A stretch of DNA of 64,000 nt from Paenibacillus sabuli (GTDB lineage: Bacteria; Bacillota; Bacilli; Paenibacillales; Paenibacillaceae): assembly GCF_014705605.1 (NCBI RefSeq), contig NZ_JACXIZ010000003.1, forward strand, positions 1 to 64,000, in the 5' to 3' direction. Both the position numbers and the translations under genes were made by a program. This document shows, in pieces, positions 35,747 through 44,488 of this stretch; position 1 is the first letter of the stretch, and each line of letters starts with the position of its first letter. Under the pieces are notes generated by a model that saw only the letters and a program-made list of their open reading frames with translations, was not told where the DNA came from and searched no databases.

Positions 35747-36865
35747 ATGAAGGCGGTAGTATCTTGCGAAGGAGAGATCCGGCTCTCGGACATACCGGAA
35801 CCTCCGCTGGAGGCCGGCCACGTCCGAATTGACACCGAATACTCGGCAATCAGCCCCGGCACGGAGCTAATGATGAACGGCCAAGGCCGGACGACACCGA
35901 TCGTGCTTGGCTACAGCGCGGTCGGCGTGATCGGCAAGCGCGGCCAAGGGATGGAGGACTGGGCGGTCGGCCAGCGTGTCGCGTGCTACGGCGCTCCGTA
36001 TGTGCGCCATGCGCAGCGGCTACTCGTGCCGCGCCATCTGATGGTGCCTGTACCCGCGGCGGTGAGCGCCGTGGAGGCGTCCACCGTCGGGCTCGGCGCG
36101 ATCGCGATCCACGCGCTGCGCCAGGCGGACCTGCACTTCGGCGAGACGCTCGTCGTGATCGGGGCTGGCATCCTCGGCCAATTGATCGCCCAGATTGCCA
36201 GGGCGGCGGGCTGCAGGGTAATCGTGAGTGATGTGCTGCAGGGGCGGCTGCGCATCGCGGAGCGGACCGGCATCGCCCGCACGGCAGACAGCCCCGCGGC
36301 GGTGCAGCAGCACCTTGATGAGGCGACGGGACCGATGGGCGCGGATGCGGTCATTGTCTGCACGGGCAAGACCGACGGCCTGATCGATCAGGCGCTGCGG
36401 TGGGTGCGGGATCGCGGCAAGGTGCTGCTCGTCGGCGATGTGGAGCCGTCGTTCTCGCGCGAGCTGATGTTCGCCAAGGAGGCGACGGTGCTCACCTCGC
36501 GGGCCGGCGGACCGGGGCGCTACGATGCGCGCTACGAGCGCGAGGGCGTCGATTATCCATACGCCTATGTGCGCTGGACCGAGGGCCGCAATATGGCCGA
36601 GTACATCCGGCTGATCGCCGAGGGCGCGATCTCGGTCGGGCCGCTGATCAGCGGCGTCTATCCGATGGAGCAATGCTCCGACGTCTTCGCGCGCTATGCG
36701 CGCTCGCCGGCGGAGCTGCTCGGTGCAGTGCTGGCCTATCCGGCAGCGCGGGACGAGGCGGCGGCGCTGTCGCCCGGGCGCGCGATGGATGGCGAGGAGC
36801 GCGACGGGCGCATGGCAGAGGCAAGGAGCAGCCAGGCGTCCGCCGCACGGGAGCCGGGCGGATGA
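35747..36865 (+). CDS. MDR-family dehydrogenase (zinc-alcohol-dehydrogenase-like)
   Basis: A 372-residue medium-chain dehydrogenase. The N-terminal part has YSAISPGTELMMNG and LGYSAVGVIGKRG, the coenzyme domain VVIGAGILGQLIAQIA. The four-cysteine structural zinc lobe is absent, placing it with the subgroup that contains bacteriochlorophyllide-type dehydrogenases rather than classical ADH. It should oxidise a hydroxyl of a sugar or polyol with NAD(P). The last 45 residues are Arg/Ala/Glu-rich and extend beyond the fold. ATG 35747 has GAAGGAG nine bases upstream. Its stop overlaps the next start as ATGA. By context it may make the first oxidation of the imported sugar. Confidence 0.82.
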   Translation: MKAVVSCEGEIRLSDIPEPPLEAGHVRIDTEYSAISPGTELMMNGQGRTTPIVLGYSAVGVIGKRGQGMEDWAVGQRVACYGAPYVRHAQRLLVPRHLMVPVPAAVSAVEASTVGLGAIAIHALRQADLHFGETLVVIGAGILGQLIAQIARAAGCRVIVSDVLQGRLRIAERTGIARTADSPAAVQQHLDEATGPMGADAVIVCTGKTDGLIDQALRWVRDRGKVLLVGDVEPSFSRELMFAKEATVLTSRAGGPGRYDARYEREGVDYPYAYVRWTEGRNMAEYIRLIAEGAISVGPLISGVYPMEQCSDVFARYARSPAELLGAVLAYPAARDEAAALSPGRAMDGEERDGRMAEARSSQASAAREPGG

Positions 36866-38790
36866 GTGCGCAGGCGCTGGGCGAGCCGCTGGACGGGCTG
36901 GCGATCTGGGCCTCCGCGTTCGACGTGGAAGAAGGAGAGCCGCGCATCTACGCCGTCTCCACAGGCAACCCGTGCATGCTGCATGTGATCGATCCGATCC
37001 GCTGCGAGGCGCTGCACGCTCTGCCGCTGGAAGGCTCGGATCATAGCTGGGGCGTGGTGAGCGCGCCGAGCGGTGTCTACATCGGCGGTAGCGGCGTGCT
37101 GTACCGCTACACCCCGGAGCGCGGCGTCGAGCATCTGGGAGAGATGATCGCGGGCGAGTATTACACCTGGCGTCTGGCCGTCGACGAGGCGGGCCGCATC
37201 TACGGAGGTTGCTATCCCGGCGGCAAGGTGTTCGGCTACGACCCGGCGACCGGACGCTTCCGCGATTACGGTGTCGTCGCGGCCGGCGAGCAGTATGCCA
37301 GATGCATGCAGGCGCGCGGCGGCAAGCTGTATGTCGGCGCGGGCACGATCGCGCCGCATCTGGTTGTCCTGGACATCGAGAGTGGAGCGAAGACGGAGCT
37401 GCCGCTGCCGCCCGAGTGCGCCGAAGAGCAGCTCGTCTACGATCTCGATATTGCGCTGGACCGGCTCTTCGTCCGTATCACGCCGTCAAGCGTCTGCTAC
37501 GTCTACGATCTGGAGACGAGGGAGTGGACGGACCGCTTCGAGGGGGCGGCGGGGCTCAGCGTATCGTCGCCGGATGCGCGCGGCGCCGTCTATTTTGTCA
37601 AGGACGACGCTCTGCATCGGTATGAGGTCCGGACGAGACGCCTGTCTCGCACGTCGCTGCCGATGGCCGAGCCGGCAGGCGATTACGGCTGGTTGAGCGG
37701 TCATCCGCTGCAGCCCGAGGGGCCTTGTCTGCTCGGTGTGGGACGCGACGGCAGCTACTGGGTCTACGCGCCGGAGCGCGACGTCTACCGGCTGTACGAT
37801 CCGCAGCTGCCCGGCCTGCCGGTCAGGCTGCAGGCGCTGGCGCCGGACGGACGGGGCACGCTGTACGGCGGCGGATATTTTGCCGGGGGGCTGGCGGTCT
37901 GCGACACGCGCAGCGGCGCGCTCACCGGCTATCGCGGTCTCGGGCAGGCGGAGGGGATGCTCTGCCACGACGGCTTGCTCTACATCGGGGTGTACCCCAA
38001 GGCGCTGATTCATGTGTTCGATCCGGCTCGCCCCTTCGTCCGGGGGGACAACCCGCGCCTGCTGTTCACGCTGCAGGGGGCCGAGCAGGACCGGCCCTTC
38101 GCCTTCGCGAGCTGCGGCGAAGAGGTGGCGATCGGCACCGTGCCGGCCTACGGACGGCATGGCGGCGCGCTGGCGCTGTATGCGCCCGGAGAAGAGCGGC
38201 TGCGCGTGCATCGCCACGTATTGCCCGGGCAATCGGTCGTCGCGCTGGCCGTGCGAGAAGGTCTGATCTATGCCGGCGGCTCGATCTGGGGCGGCCTGGG
38301 CGCGGCTCCGGTCGCCGCCGAGGCGGAGCTGCTGATCTGGGACCCGACCGGCGCGCGCGCGCTGTGGCGCGGCGTGCCGATCCCCGGGGCAGCGGCGGTG
38401 GCGGCCCTCGCCTTCGACGCCTCCGGCGCGCTGTGGGGACTGACGCCGGAGCGGCTGTTCTGCTTCGATCCGGCGACGCGGCGCGTGACGCAGAGTCTGC
38501 CGTTGCCGGAGACGAACCAGCCGCAGCCGGCGCACTTCTGGCGGGCTGGCTCCGAGCTGGTCTGGCAGGGCGGTGTGCTGTATGCCACCGCGCGCGGCCT
38601 GCTGCTGCGCTACGACCCTCGGGAGGCGCGGCTGGAGGTGCTGGAGGAGGACGCCCGGCTGCTGGCCGCGGACGGCGCAGGGGCGCTGTTCTATGCGCGC
38701 GGCGCGACATTGATGCGTTATGCGCCCAGCCATTTATTCACCTCCGGCGATCCAGCTGCGCCGGGCAGTTCCTGCCGGCAGCCAGAATAA
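36862..38790 (+). CDS. Beta-propeller repeat protein of unknown function
   Basis: A 642-residue protein built of repeated blade-like units containing YxxDPxTGxFRDYG, LYVGAGTIAPHLVVLDIESG, LYGGGYFAGGLAVCDTRSG, LYIGVYPKALIHVFDP and similar G-x-D/G-x-L patterns, as in WD40/PQQ/YVTN-type propellers. There is no signal peptide, so it is probably cytoplasmic. It may be a sugar lyase or lactonase with propeller fold, or a scaffold. ATG 36862 overlaps the stop of the dehydrogenase (ATGA), showing tight coupling. The open frame continues upstream antiphase to the dehydrogenase but this is a shadow. No named family recognised. Confidence 0.75.
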   Translation: MSAQALGEPLDGLAIWASAFDVEEGEPRIYAVSTGNPCMLHVIDPIRCEALHALPLEGSDHSWGVVSAPSGVYIGGSGVLYRYTPERGVEHLGEMIAGEYYTWRLAVDEAGRIYGGCYPGGKVFGYDPATGRFRDYGVVAAGEQYARCMQARGGKLYVGAGTIAPHLVVLDIESGAKTELPLPPECAEEQLVYDLDIALDRLFVRITPSSVCYVYDLETREWTDRFEGAAGLSVSSPDARGAVYFVKDDALHRYEVRTRRLSRTSLPMAEPAGDYGWLSGHPLQPEGPCLLGVGRDGSYWVYAPERDVYRLYDPQLPGLPVRLQALAPDGRGTLYGGGYFAGGLAVCDTRSGALTGYRGLGQAEGMLCHDGLLYIGVYPKALIHVFDPARPFVRGDNPRLLFTLQGAEQDRPFAFASCGEEVAIGTVPAYGRHGGALALYAPGEERLRVHRHVLPGQSVVALAVREGLIYAGGSIWGGLGAAPVAAEAELLIWDPTGARALWRGVPIPGAAAVAALAFDASGALWGLTPERLFCFDPATRRVTQSLPLPETNQPQPAHFWRAGSELVWQGGVLYATARGLLLRYDPREARLEVLEEDARLLAADGAGALFYARGATLMRYAPSHLFTSGDPAAPGSSCRQPE

Positions 38791-38867
38791 CGCGTCTTAC
38801 GATGTGGCTGAGCGCGAGTATGACATTTTTGCGAGCACGACAATTTATTCAAGAAGGAGCCAACGCA

Positions 38868-39524
38868 ATGGACGATACCCAATTATTCGATACGATGTGC
38901 AGCGAGCTATATACCGCAGTCATCTCCGATACGCTGGACCAGCTCGGCTACCGGGATCAGGTGATGCGGGAGAACATCAATCCGATCAACGTCGACTGGG
39001 TCGTGGCGGGCCGGGCCAAGACGGTGCTGTCGGTCGACGTGCATCATCTCGCCGATGAGCCGTACGGCAAGGAGATCGAGGCCGTCGACAGCGTCAAGCC
39101 GGGCGAGGTGGTGATCGGCTGCACCAACGAGTCGATCCGCAACGGGCTGTGGGGCGAGCTGCTCTCCACCGCTTCCAAGATGCGCGGCGCCCGCGGCGCG
39201 ATCGTGGACGGACTGATCCGCGACACGAAGCATATCCTGGCGCTCGACTTCCCGGTATTCGCCACCGGGACGAAGCCGGTCGATTCGCAAGGGCGCGGCA
39301 TGGTCATCGACTATGACATCCCGGTGCGCTGCGGCGGCGTGCTGGTCCATCCCGGCGACGTCGTGTTCGGCGATCGGGACGGCGTCGTCGTCATCCCGTC
39401 CGCACTGGTCGCGGAAGTGGTCGAGATCGCACTGGACAAGGCGACGCGGGAGAACCACACGCGGCGCGAGCTGCTGGAGGGCTCGACGCTGCGCCAGGTG
39501 TACGACAAGTACGGCGTGCTCTAG
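38868..39524 (+). CDS. RraA-like protein (HMG/oxaloacetate-type class II aldolase family)
   Basis: A 218-residue member of the RraA/HMG aldolase family. The active-site Arg-Asp pair is in DGLIRDTKHI and the metal-loop GELLSTASKMRGARGAIVD precedes it. Characterised enzymes cleave 4-hydroxy-2-oxo acids to pyruvate plus a carbonyl; E. coli RraA instead inhibits RNase E, which is unlikely here since the gene is in a catabolic operon. GAAGGAG lies eight bases before ATG 38868. By context it may perform the final retro-aldol cleavage. A 77-bp gap separates it from the propeller gene. Confidence 0.85.
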   Translation: MDDTQLFDTMCSELYTAVISDTLDQLGYRDQVMRENINPINVDWVVAGRAKTVLSVDVHHLADEPYGKEIEAVDSVKPGEVVIGCTNESIRNGLWGELLSTASKMRGARGAIVDGLIRDTKHILALDFPVFATGTKPVDSQGRGMVIDYDIPVRCGGVLVHPGDVVFGDRDGVVVIPSALVAEVVEIALDKATRENHTRRELLEGSTLRQVYDKYGVL

Positions 39525-39547
39525 CGCGGAAGGGAGGCGGATGCAGC

Positions 39548-40330
39548 ATGCAGCGAATGGCAGGTAAACGGGTGCTCGTCACCGGCGCCGCGCAGGGCAT
39601 CGGCCTGGGCATCGCCAGGCGCTTCCTCGCCGAGGGAGCCAGGGTCGTCCTGCTCGATCGCGACGAGGCGGGACTCGCGGAGGCCTTGCGGTCATTGCAA
39701 TTATTGCGGGAGGATAGCGCCGCTGACGCAAACGCGCTCACGGAGGTGTGCGATCTCGGCGATCCGGCAGCGCTCGAAGCGGCGGCGGAGCGGGCGATGA
39801 CACGGCTCGGCGGGCTTGACGTGCTCGTCAACAACGCTGGCATCGCCTACCGCGAGGCGTTCCTGGACATCCCGCTGGCGCAATGGGAGGCGGTGTTCGA
39901 CGTCAATGTGCGGGCGGCCTTCCGGCTCGGGCAGCTCGCCGCGCGGCGCATGATCGCGGACGGGCATGGCGGCGCGATTGTCAACATGAGCTCCAAGAAC
40001 GGCCTGAGCGGCAGCGGTGAGCTCGCCGCCTACAACGCCTCCAAGGCGGCGCTCATTCTGCTCGGCGAATCAATGGCGGTCGAGCTCGCGCCGCATGGCA
40101 TCCGCGTCAATGCGGTGGCGCCCGGCTTTGTCGACACGCCGCTCGACCGCCGTCTGCGCGAGCAGCAGGGTCTGCCGCCGGTGTCGGCGCGCACGCCGAT
40201 GGGCCGCGCCGCGACGATCGACGAGGTGGCGGCGGCTTGCCTGTACCTGGCCTCGGACGAGGCCTCGTTCGTCACCGGCGCGACGCTGCGCGTCGACGGC
40301 GGCCATCTGGCCGCCGCCAGCGAATTGTGA
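39548..40330 (+). CDS. Short-chain dehydrogenase/reductase
   Basis: A 260-residue SDR. Cofactor motif TGAAQGIGLGIA, NNAG (VLVNNAGIAY), catalytic Ser in NMSSKNG and YNASKAA (Tyr-x3-Lys) are all intact. The C-terminal PGFVDTPLD and TGATLRVDGG are typical. It reduces or oxidises a sugar-derived hydroxyl with NAD(P). GGAGGC precedes ATG 39548 by nine bases. In non-phosphorylative sugar pathways an SDR often oxidises the starting sugar or the 2-keto-3-deoxy acid; either fits. Confidence 0.9.
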   Translation: MQRMAGKRVLVTGAAQGIGLGIARRFLAEGARVVLLDRDEAGLAEALRSLQLLREDSAADANALTEVCDLGDPAALEAAAERAMTRLGGLDVLVNNAGIAYREAFLDIPLAQWEAVFDVNVRAAFRLGQLAARRMIADGHGGAIVNMSSKNGLSGSGELAAYNASKAALILLGESMAVELAPHGIRVNAVAPGFVDTPLDRRLREQQGLPPVSARTPMGRAATIDEVAAACLYLASDEASFVTGATLRVDGGHLAAASEL

Positions 40331-40352
40331 GAAGCCAAAGGAGGGCGCCAAC

Positions 40353-41192
40353 ATGATATTCGACTGCCATACCCATCTATTCGGTCCGGGCATGATCAGC
40401 GGCGCCGCGGACGCGGCGATCCGGCGGGCTTGGGGCGAGGACATGCGGATCGAGGCGACGCCGGAGCAGCATGCGGCTAGCTTGAAGCCGTATCGCGGCG
40501 CGATTGTGCTCGCCTTTGCCGCGCATGCGACCGGCATGGTCGTGCCCAACGCGTACGTGGCCGACTATTGCCGATCCGATCCGGACCGGCTGTTCGGCTT
40601 TGCCAGCGTCGATCCAAGCGACTGGGATTGCGTCGCGCAGTTCGAGACGGCGGTGCGCGAGCTGGGGCTGCGTGGACTCAAGCTCGGCCCGATCTACCAG
40701 AATTTCCATCCGGAGGACAAGCGCCACTTCGCGCTCTATGCCAAAGCGCAGGAGCTGGGCGTGCCGGTGCTGTGGCACCAGGGCACCTCGTTCGTGCCTG
40801 AGGGCTACCTGGAGGCGTCGCGTCCGGCCGCGCTCGACCCGATTGCCCGCGCCTTCCCCGAGCTCAAGATGATCATCGCCCACATGGGGCATCCCTGGAT
40901 CGACGAATGCATCGCGCTCGTGCGCAAGCATCCGAACCTGTACATGGACGTCTCGGCGCTCGGCAGCCGGCCGTGGCAATTCTACAATGCGCTCGTCTCC
41001 GCCGTCGAATACGGCGCCCAGGACAAGCTGCTGTTCGGCTCGGATTACCCGTTCTTCACGACGGAGCGCATGGCGGAGGCGGTGCAGGGCATCAATGCGC
41101 CGGCCGAGGGCACGCGGCTGCCGCGCGTCCCGGAGCGGGTGATCGAGCAGCTGCTGCACCGCCCGACGCCGGAGCTGCTGGGGCTGGTGTAG
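40353..41192 (+). CDS. Amidohydrolase-2 family hydrolase (possible sugar lactonase)
   Basis: A 279-residue metal-dependent TIM-barrel hydrolase. Metal ligands appear in order: DCHTHLF, LWHQGTS, AHMGHPW and FGSDYPFF. Members include decarboxylases and sugar lactonases acting on fucono- and rhamnonolactones. The gene lies between an SDR and an IlvD/Edd dehydratase, where a lactonase would logically sit. AAAGGAGGGC precedes ATG 40353. The C-terminal tail is short. Lactonase function is inferred from context. Confidence 0.85.
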   Translation: MIFDCHTHLFGPGMISGAADAAIRRAWGEDMRIEATPEQHAASLKPYRGAIVLAFAAHATGMVVPNAYVADYCRSDPDRLFGFASVDPSDWDCVAQFETAVRELGLRGLKLGPIYQNFHPEDKRHFALYAKAQELGVPVLWHQGTSFVPEGYLEASRPAALDPIARAFPELKMIIAHMGHPWIDECIALVRKHPNLYMDVSALGSRPWQFYNALVSAVEYGAQDKLLFGSDYPFFTTERMAEAVQGINAPAEGTRLPRVPERVIEQLLHRPTPELLGLV

Positions 41193-41330
41193 CGGATGCC
41201 AAAAAGGAAAGGCTGCGATGGCGGACAAGGGGCGCGAGCCGTGGACCGAGACTGCGAGCATACGGCAGTGATCGTTGATGAGAACGAGGAAGTGCGAGAT
41301 TCAGTCATAGAGAACGAGGAGGCGGGAGCT

Positions 41331-43196
41331 ATGGGCAGAGTCGATAGAGACGACCGAGCGGCGGGTGCGGAGCGGACAAAGGCGAGCTCGCCGGTGGATC
41401 GCGCGGCTGCTGGACCGACGGAGCGGGGCGCGACAATCCGCACATCCAGCTGGCGGGAAGCGGACGAGCCCGAGCCGCAAGCCCCGTCCGAGCGGAAGGA
41501 CTCGGAGCGTCCGCCGCTGCGCAGCGCGGCGTACTTCGGCGAGCAGGAGCTGTGGGGTTTCATTCACCGCTCCTTCACCAAGTCGATGGGCTACACGGAG
41601 GCGGACATCCGGCGTCCGGTGATCGGCATCGCCAATACGTTCAGCGAGCTGAACAAGTGTCACTCGCACTTCCGCGAGCTGACCGACTACGTCAAGCGCG
41701 GCGTCTGGCAGGCGGGCGGCACGCCGATGGAATTCCCGACGATCTCGATCGGCGAGCCGTACATCAAGCCGACGACGATGCTGCTCCGCAACCTGATGGC
41801 GATGGATACGGAAGAAATGCTCAGCGGCCACCCGATCGACGGCGTCGTGCTGCTGGGCGGCTGCGACAAGACAGTGCCCGCCCAGCTGATGGCGGCGGCC
41901 AGCGCCAACATTCCGGCGATCGTGCTGACGGGCGGACCGATGCTGAACGGGCGGCTGGGCGGTCGCGCGCTCGGCGCCTGCACCGACTGCTACGGCTTCA
42001 CGCTCGATCACAAGGCGGGCGTCATCGACGATGCGCAACTGGCGGTCGCGGAGAATGCGATCTGTCGCAGCGACGGGCACTGCATGGTGATGGGGACGGC
42101 GAGCACGATGGCGTCGATCGCCGAGGCGCTCGGCATGGCGCTGCCCGGCAGCGCCGCGATCCCGGCGCCGGACAGCCGGCGCCGTCACATGGCGGTCGCG
42201 ACGGGCCGCCAGATCGTCGAGCTGGTGCGCCGTGATCTCCGGCCGCGCGACATCATGACCGAAGAGGCGATGGCCAATGCGATCACCGTGACGATGGCCA
42301 GCGGCGGCTCGACCAATGCGATCATTCATCTGATCGCCATCGCCCAGCGGCTCGGCCGCCGGCTGCCGCTGGATACCTTCGACGCGATCAGCCGGCGCAC
42401 GCCGTTCCTGCTCAATCTGCGCCCCTCCGGCGAATATCAGATGGAGGAATACTTCGAGGCGGGCGGCGTGCCCGCGCTGATGAAGGAGCTGCTGCCGCTG
42501 CTGCACGCGGATTGTGTGACGGTGACGGGCGGCACGGTGGCGGACAACGTAGCGTCCGCAGCGGTGCTCGACCGCAAGGTGATCCGGCCGCTCGCGGAGC
42601 CGCTGGAGCCCGAGGGCGGGATCGCCGTGCTGCGCGGCAATCTCGCCCCGGACGGCGCCCTGATCAAGCAGACGGCCGTCTCGCCGCAGCTCAAGCGGCA
42701 TGTCGGCCGTGCGCTCGTCTTCGACAGCCCGGCCGACCTGCAGGCGCGCATCGACGATCCGGAGCTGGAGGTCGACGAGCACAGCGTCCTGGTGCTGCGC
42801 AACGCCGGACCGATCGGCGCGCCGGGCATGCCGGAGATCGGGCAGATCCCGATCCCGAAGAAGCTGCTCGTCCGCGGCGTGCGCGACATGGTGCGCATCT
42901 CCGACGCCCGCATCAGCGGCACTTCGTACGGCGCGCTCGTCGTGCACGCCGCGCCCGAGGCCGCGATCGGCGGGCCGCTGGCGCTCGTCCGCGACGGCGA
43001 CGAGATCGAGCTGGATATCGCCGCCCGTCGGCTTGAGCTCCGCGTCGGCGAGGACGAGCTTGCGCGCCGGCGGGCGGCATGGACGCCGCCGCCGCGCCAG
43101 TACGACCGGGGCTACGGCCGCCTGTTCCAGGAGCGGGTGCTGCAGGCTGACCGCGGCTGCGACTTCGATTTTTTGCTGCCGCCCGGTCTGGATTAG
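41331..43196 (+). CDS. IlvD/Edd family sugar-acid dehydratase
   Basis: A 621-residue Fe-S dehydratase. Cluster cysteines are in NKCHSHF, GGCDKTVPAQ and TDCYGFT; the C-terminal active-site motif ISDARISGTSYGALV is present. Family members dehydrate dihydroxy acids (IlvD), 6-phosphogluconate (Edd) or free aldonates such as arabinonate and xylonate. No branched-chain amino-acid genes are nearby, and the operon favours an aldonate dehydratase yielding a 2-keto-3-deoxy acid. About 60 N-terminal residues (TKASSPVDRAAAGPTERG and more) are low-complexity and absent from usual members. ATG 41331 follows GAGGCGGGAG; a more distal ATG 41196 is also open. Last gene of the operon. Confidence 0.88.
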   Translation: MGRVDRDDRAAGAERTKASSPVDRAAAGPTERGATIRTSSWREADEPEPQAPSERKDSERPPLRSAAYFGEQELWGFIHRSFTKSMGYTEADIRRPVIGIANTFSELNKCHSHFRELTDYVKRGVWQAGGTPMEFPTISIGEPYIKPTTMLLRNLMAMDTEEMLSGHPIDGVVLLGGCDKTVPAQLMAAASANIPAIVLTGGPMLNGRLGGRALGACTDCYGFTLDHKAGVIDDAQLAVAENAICRSDGHCMVMGTASTMASIAEALGMALPGSAAIPAPDSRRRHMAVATGRQIVELVRRDLRPRDIMTEEAMANAITVTMASGGSTNAIIHLIAIAQRLGRRLPLDTFDAISRRTPFLLNLRPSGEYQMEEYFEAGGVPALMKELLPLLHADCVTVTGGTVADNVASAAVLDRKVIRPLAEPLEPEGGIAVLRGNLAPDGALIKQTAVSPQLKRHVGRALVFDSPADLQARIDDPELEVDEHSVLVLRNAGPIGAPGMPEIGQIPIPKKLLVRGVRDMVRISDARISGTSYGALVVHAAPEAAIGGPLALVRDGDEIELDIAARRLELRVGEDELARRRAAWTPPPRQYDRGYGRLFQERVLQADRGCDFDFLLPPGLD

Positions 43197-43270
43197 AGGT
43201 TCGGCGCAGACGAGATGGGCTGTGTGCGCATAAGGCGTGTTCGTACGTAGGAGTTTGCATGTCCCCGGCT

Positions 43271-43312
43271 ATGCCGCTCGCGCTTGCACGAAGCGCGAGC
43301 GGCATATTTTTT
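43271..43312 (+). terminator. Terminator of the sugar-oxidation operon
   Basis: A perfect 15-bp stem, ATGCCGCTCGCGCTT with AAGCGCGAGCGGCAT, loop GCACG, followed by ATTTTTT. Closes the operon begun at 31841. Confidence 0.93.
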
Positions 43313-43545
43313 CGTATAGGCGATGTTTGCGTGTCAGCCTCCACGCGCCAGGTGCCGCTGTTGGAGCATCATCGTCATCGCAGCGTGACACTTAAGCTTG
43401 ACTCACCACGGCTCCTTTAAGGTCTCCCCGTACCTGGCTGGCGGCGCAATTCCAGACGAAGCGGACGGGTGCAGTAAGATCGGTACGGCCAGACGGGTGC
43501 GGAGCGGTCATGCGCGGGACGGCGTCACGCCGGCGGAAGCTCTAA

Positions 43546-43700
43546 CGGACACCAGCGGCGCTTAGCGGTCATTTCCGCCACCTGCACGGCCCATTATCCC
43601 CGCTAAGCGTCGCTCATGACCGTTACACGTTGAAGTGAGCCAAAAAACGGTGCTAAGCGTCTCTCATGTCCATTACAAGCTGACTTTCGCCCACATCGCG
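43546..43700. repeat. Degenerate repeats with 50-bp period and an inverted element
   Basis: GCTAAGCGTCGCTCATGACC at 43602 recurs as GCTAAGCGTCTCTCATGTCC at 43652, exactly 50 bp on, each followed by a similar GTTACAcGTTGA/ATTACAaGCTGA stretch. An inverted CGCTTAGC occurs at about 43560. Sequence differs from the array at 1147, but the period is the same. The rest of 43313-44002 has no convincing gene; its end (43820-43985) is AT-rich with three AGTAAAT motifs. Confidence 0.65.
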
Positions 43701-44002
43701 TCGCTCACGGGGCAGGCCGCATGGATCGGCTTTTCCGTGGTGTGTACCCGAAGCGTCAATCAGCGATTGGGATGCCGCCTTATTTCTCGGGCATGCGCCT
43801 TGAGAGCGTTCTAGGGTATACATTGAGGATGATGAGACTTGACAGCGGCGCCAGTATTTTAGTAAGCTGCAATAAGTGCTATATATTTAGTAAATTAGTA
43901 AATCATAAAATCAGTAAATAGAAATCCTACAGTGATTAGAAACTGCAATGAATACGAACCTGCAATGATAATGAAAAGACGCAAGGGAGGCTTTTTTTTT
44001 CG

Positions 44003-44488
44003 ATGAAGATTCCAACAACACTCAAGCACAAACCGGTCGTCGTCTGCGAGAACTACGAGCAGGTCGATGGCAAATACGCCTACCAGTCCGACGCGAAGGG
44101 ACTGTCGCTCGGCCTGGCGCAATGGAACGACCGGGGCAAGCTGGACATCTCCGCAAAGGTGTGGCGCCATACGGGCGGAAAATGGTCTCGTCAATCCGAG
44201 GAGCTGCCGCTGCACCGCGTGATCGATCTGGCGATCCTGATCTGCAGCGCCAAGGTGCATTTCCAGGAAGCGTACAGGCATGAGAAACTATACGATCCGG
44301 AGCAGCCGGTACTCAGTCGCGTCGGCCTGCAAGGGGATGCCATGACAGTTGCCGTCTGCACGGACAACGAGCGAATCGACGAGGATGTGCGGCTGTTCAA
44401 TCAGGCGCTCAGCGAAGACGGCGAATTGATCGGCGAGCGGCTGCAGACGCTGGCCAGACTGCTGGGGGAGATGGGCTACCGTGCTTGA
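44003..44488 (+). CDS. DUF6530-like protein
   Basis: A 161-residue soluble protein that resembles the conserved uncharacterised DUF6530 group of Bacillales, with segments such as SDAKGLSLGLAQWNDRG, ISAKVWRHTGGKWSRQSEE and VAVCTDNERIDEDVRLF. No catalytic motif is evident. AAGGGAGG precedes ATG 44003, separated by an eight-T tract. It overlaps the GIY-YIG-like gene by eight bases, so the two are translated together. Family assignment is from memory of the sequence pattern. Confidence 0.75.
   Translation: MKIPTTLKHKPVVVCENYEQVDGKYAYQSDAKGLSLGLAQWNDRGKLDISAKVWRHTGGKWSRQSEELPLHRVIDLAILICSAKVHFQEAYRHEKLYDPEQPVLSRVGLQGDAMTVAVCTDNERIDEDVRLFNQALSEDGELIGERLQTLARLLGEMGYRA

Noticed and set aside
38868-39524. 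RraA as an RNase E regulator
   Set aside because: It sits within a sugar catabolic operon and keeps aldolase-type residues, so an aldolase role is more likely.
43721-43921. 66-codon frame in the gap before the DUF6530-like gene
   Set aside because: No ribosome site, odd composition, ends in AT-rich promoter-like sequence.
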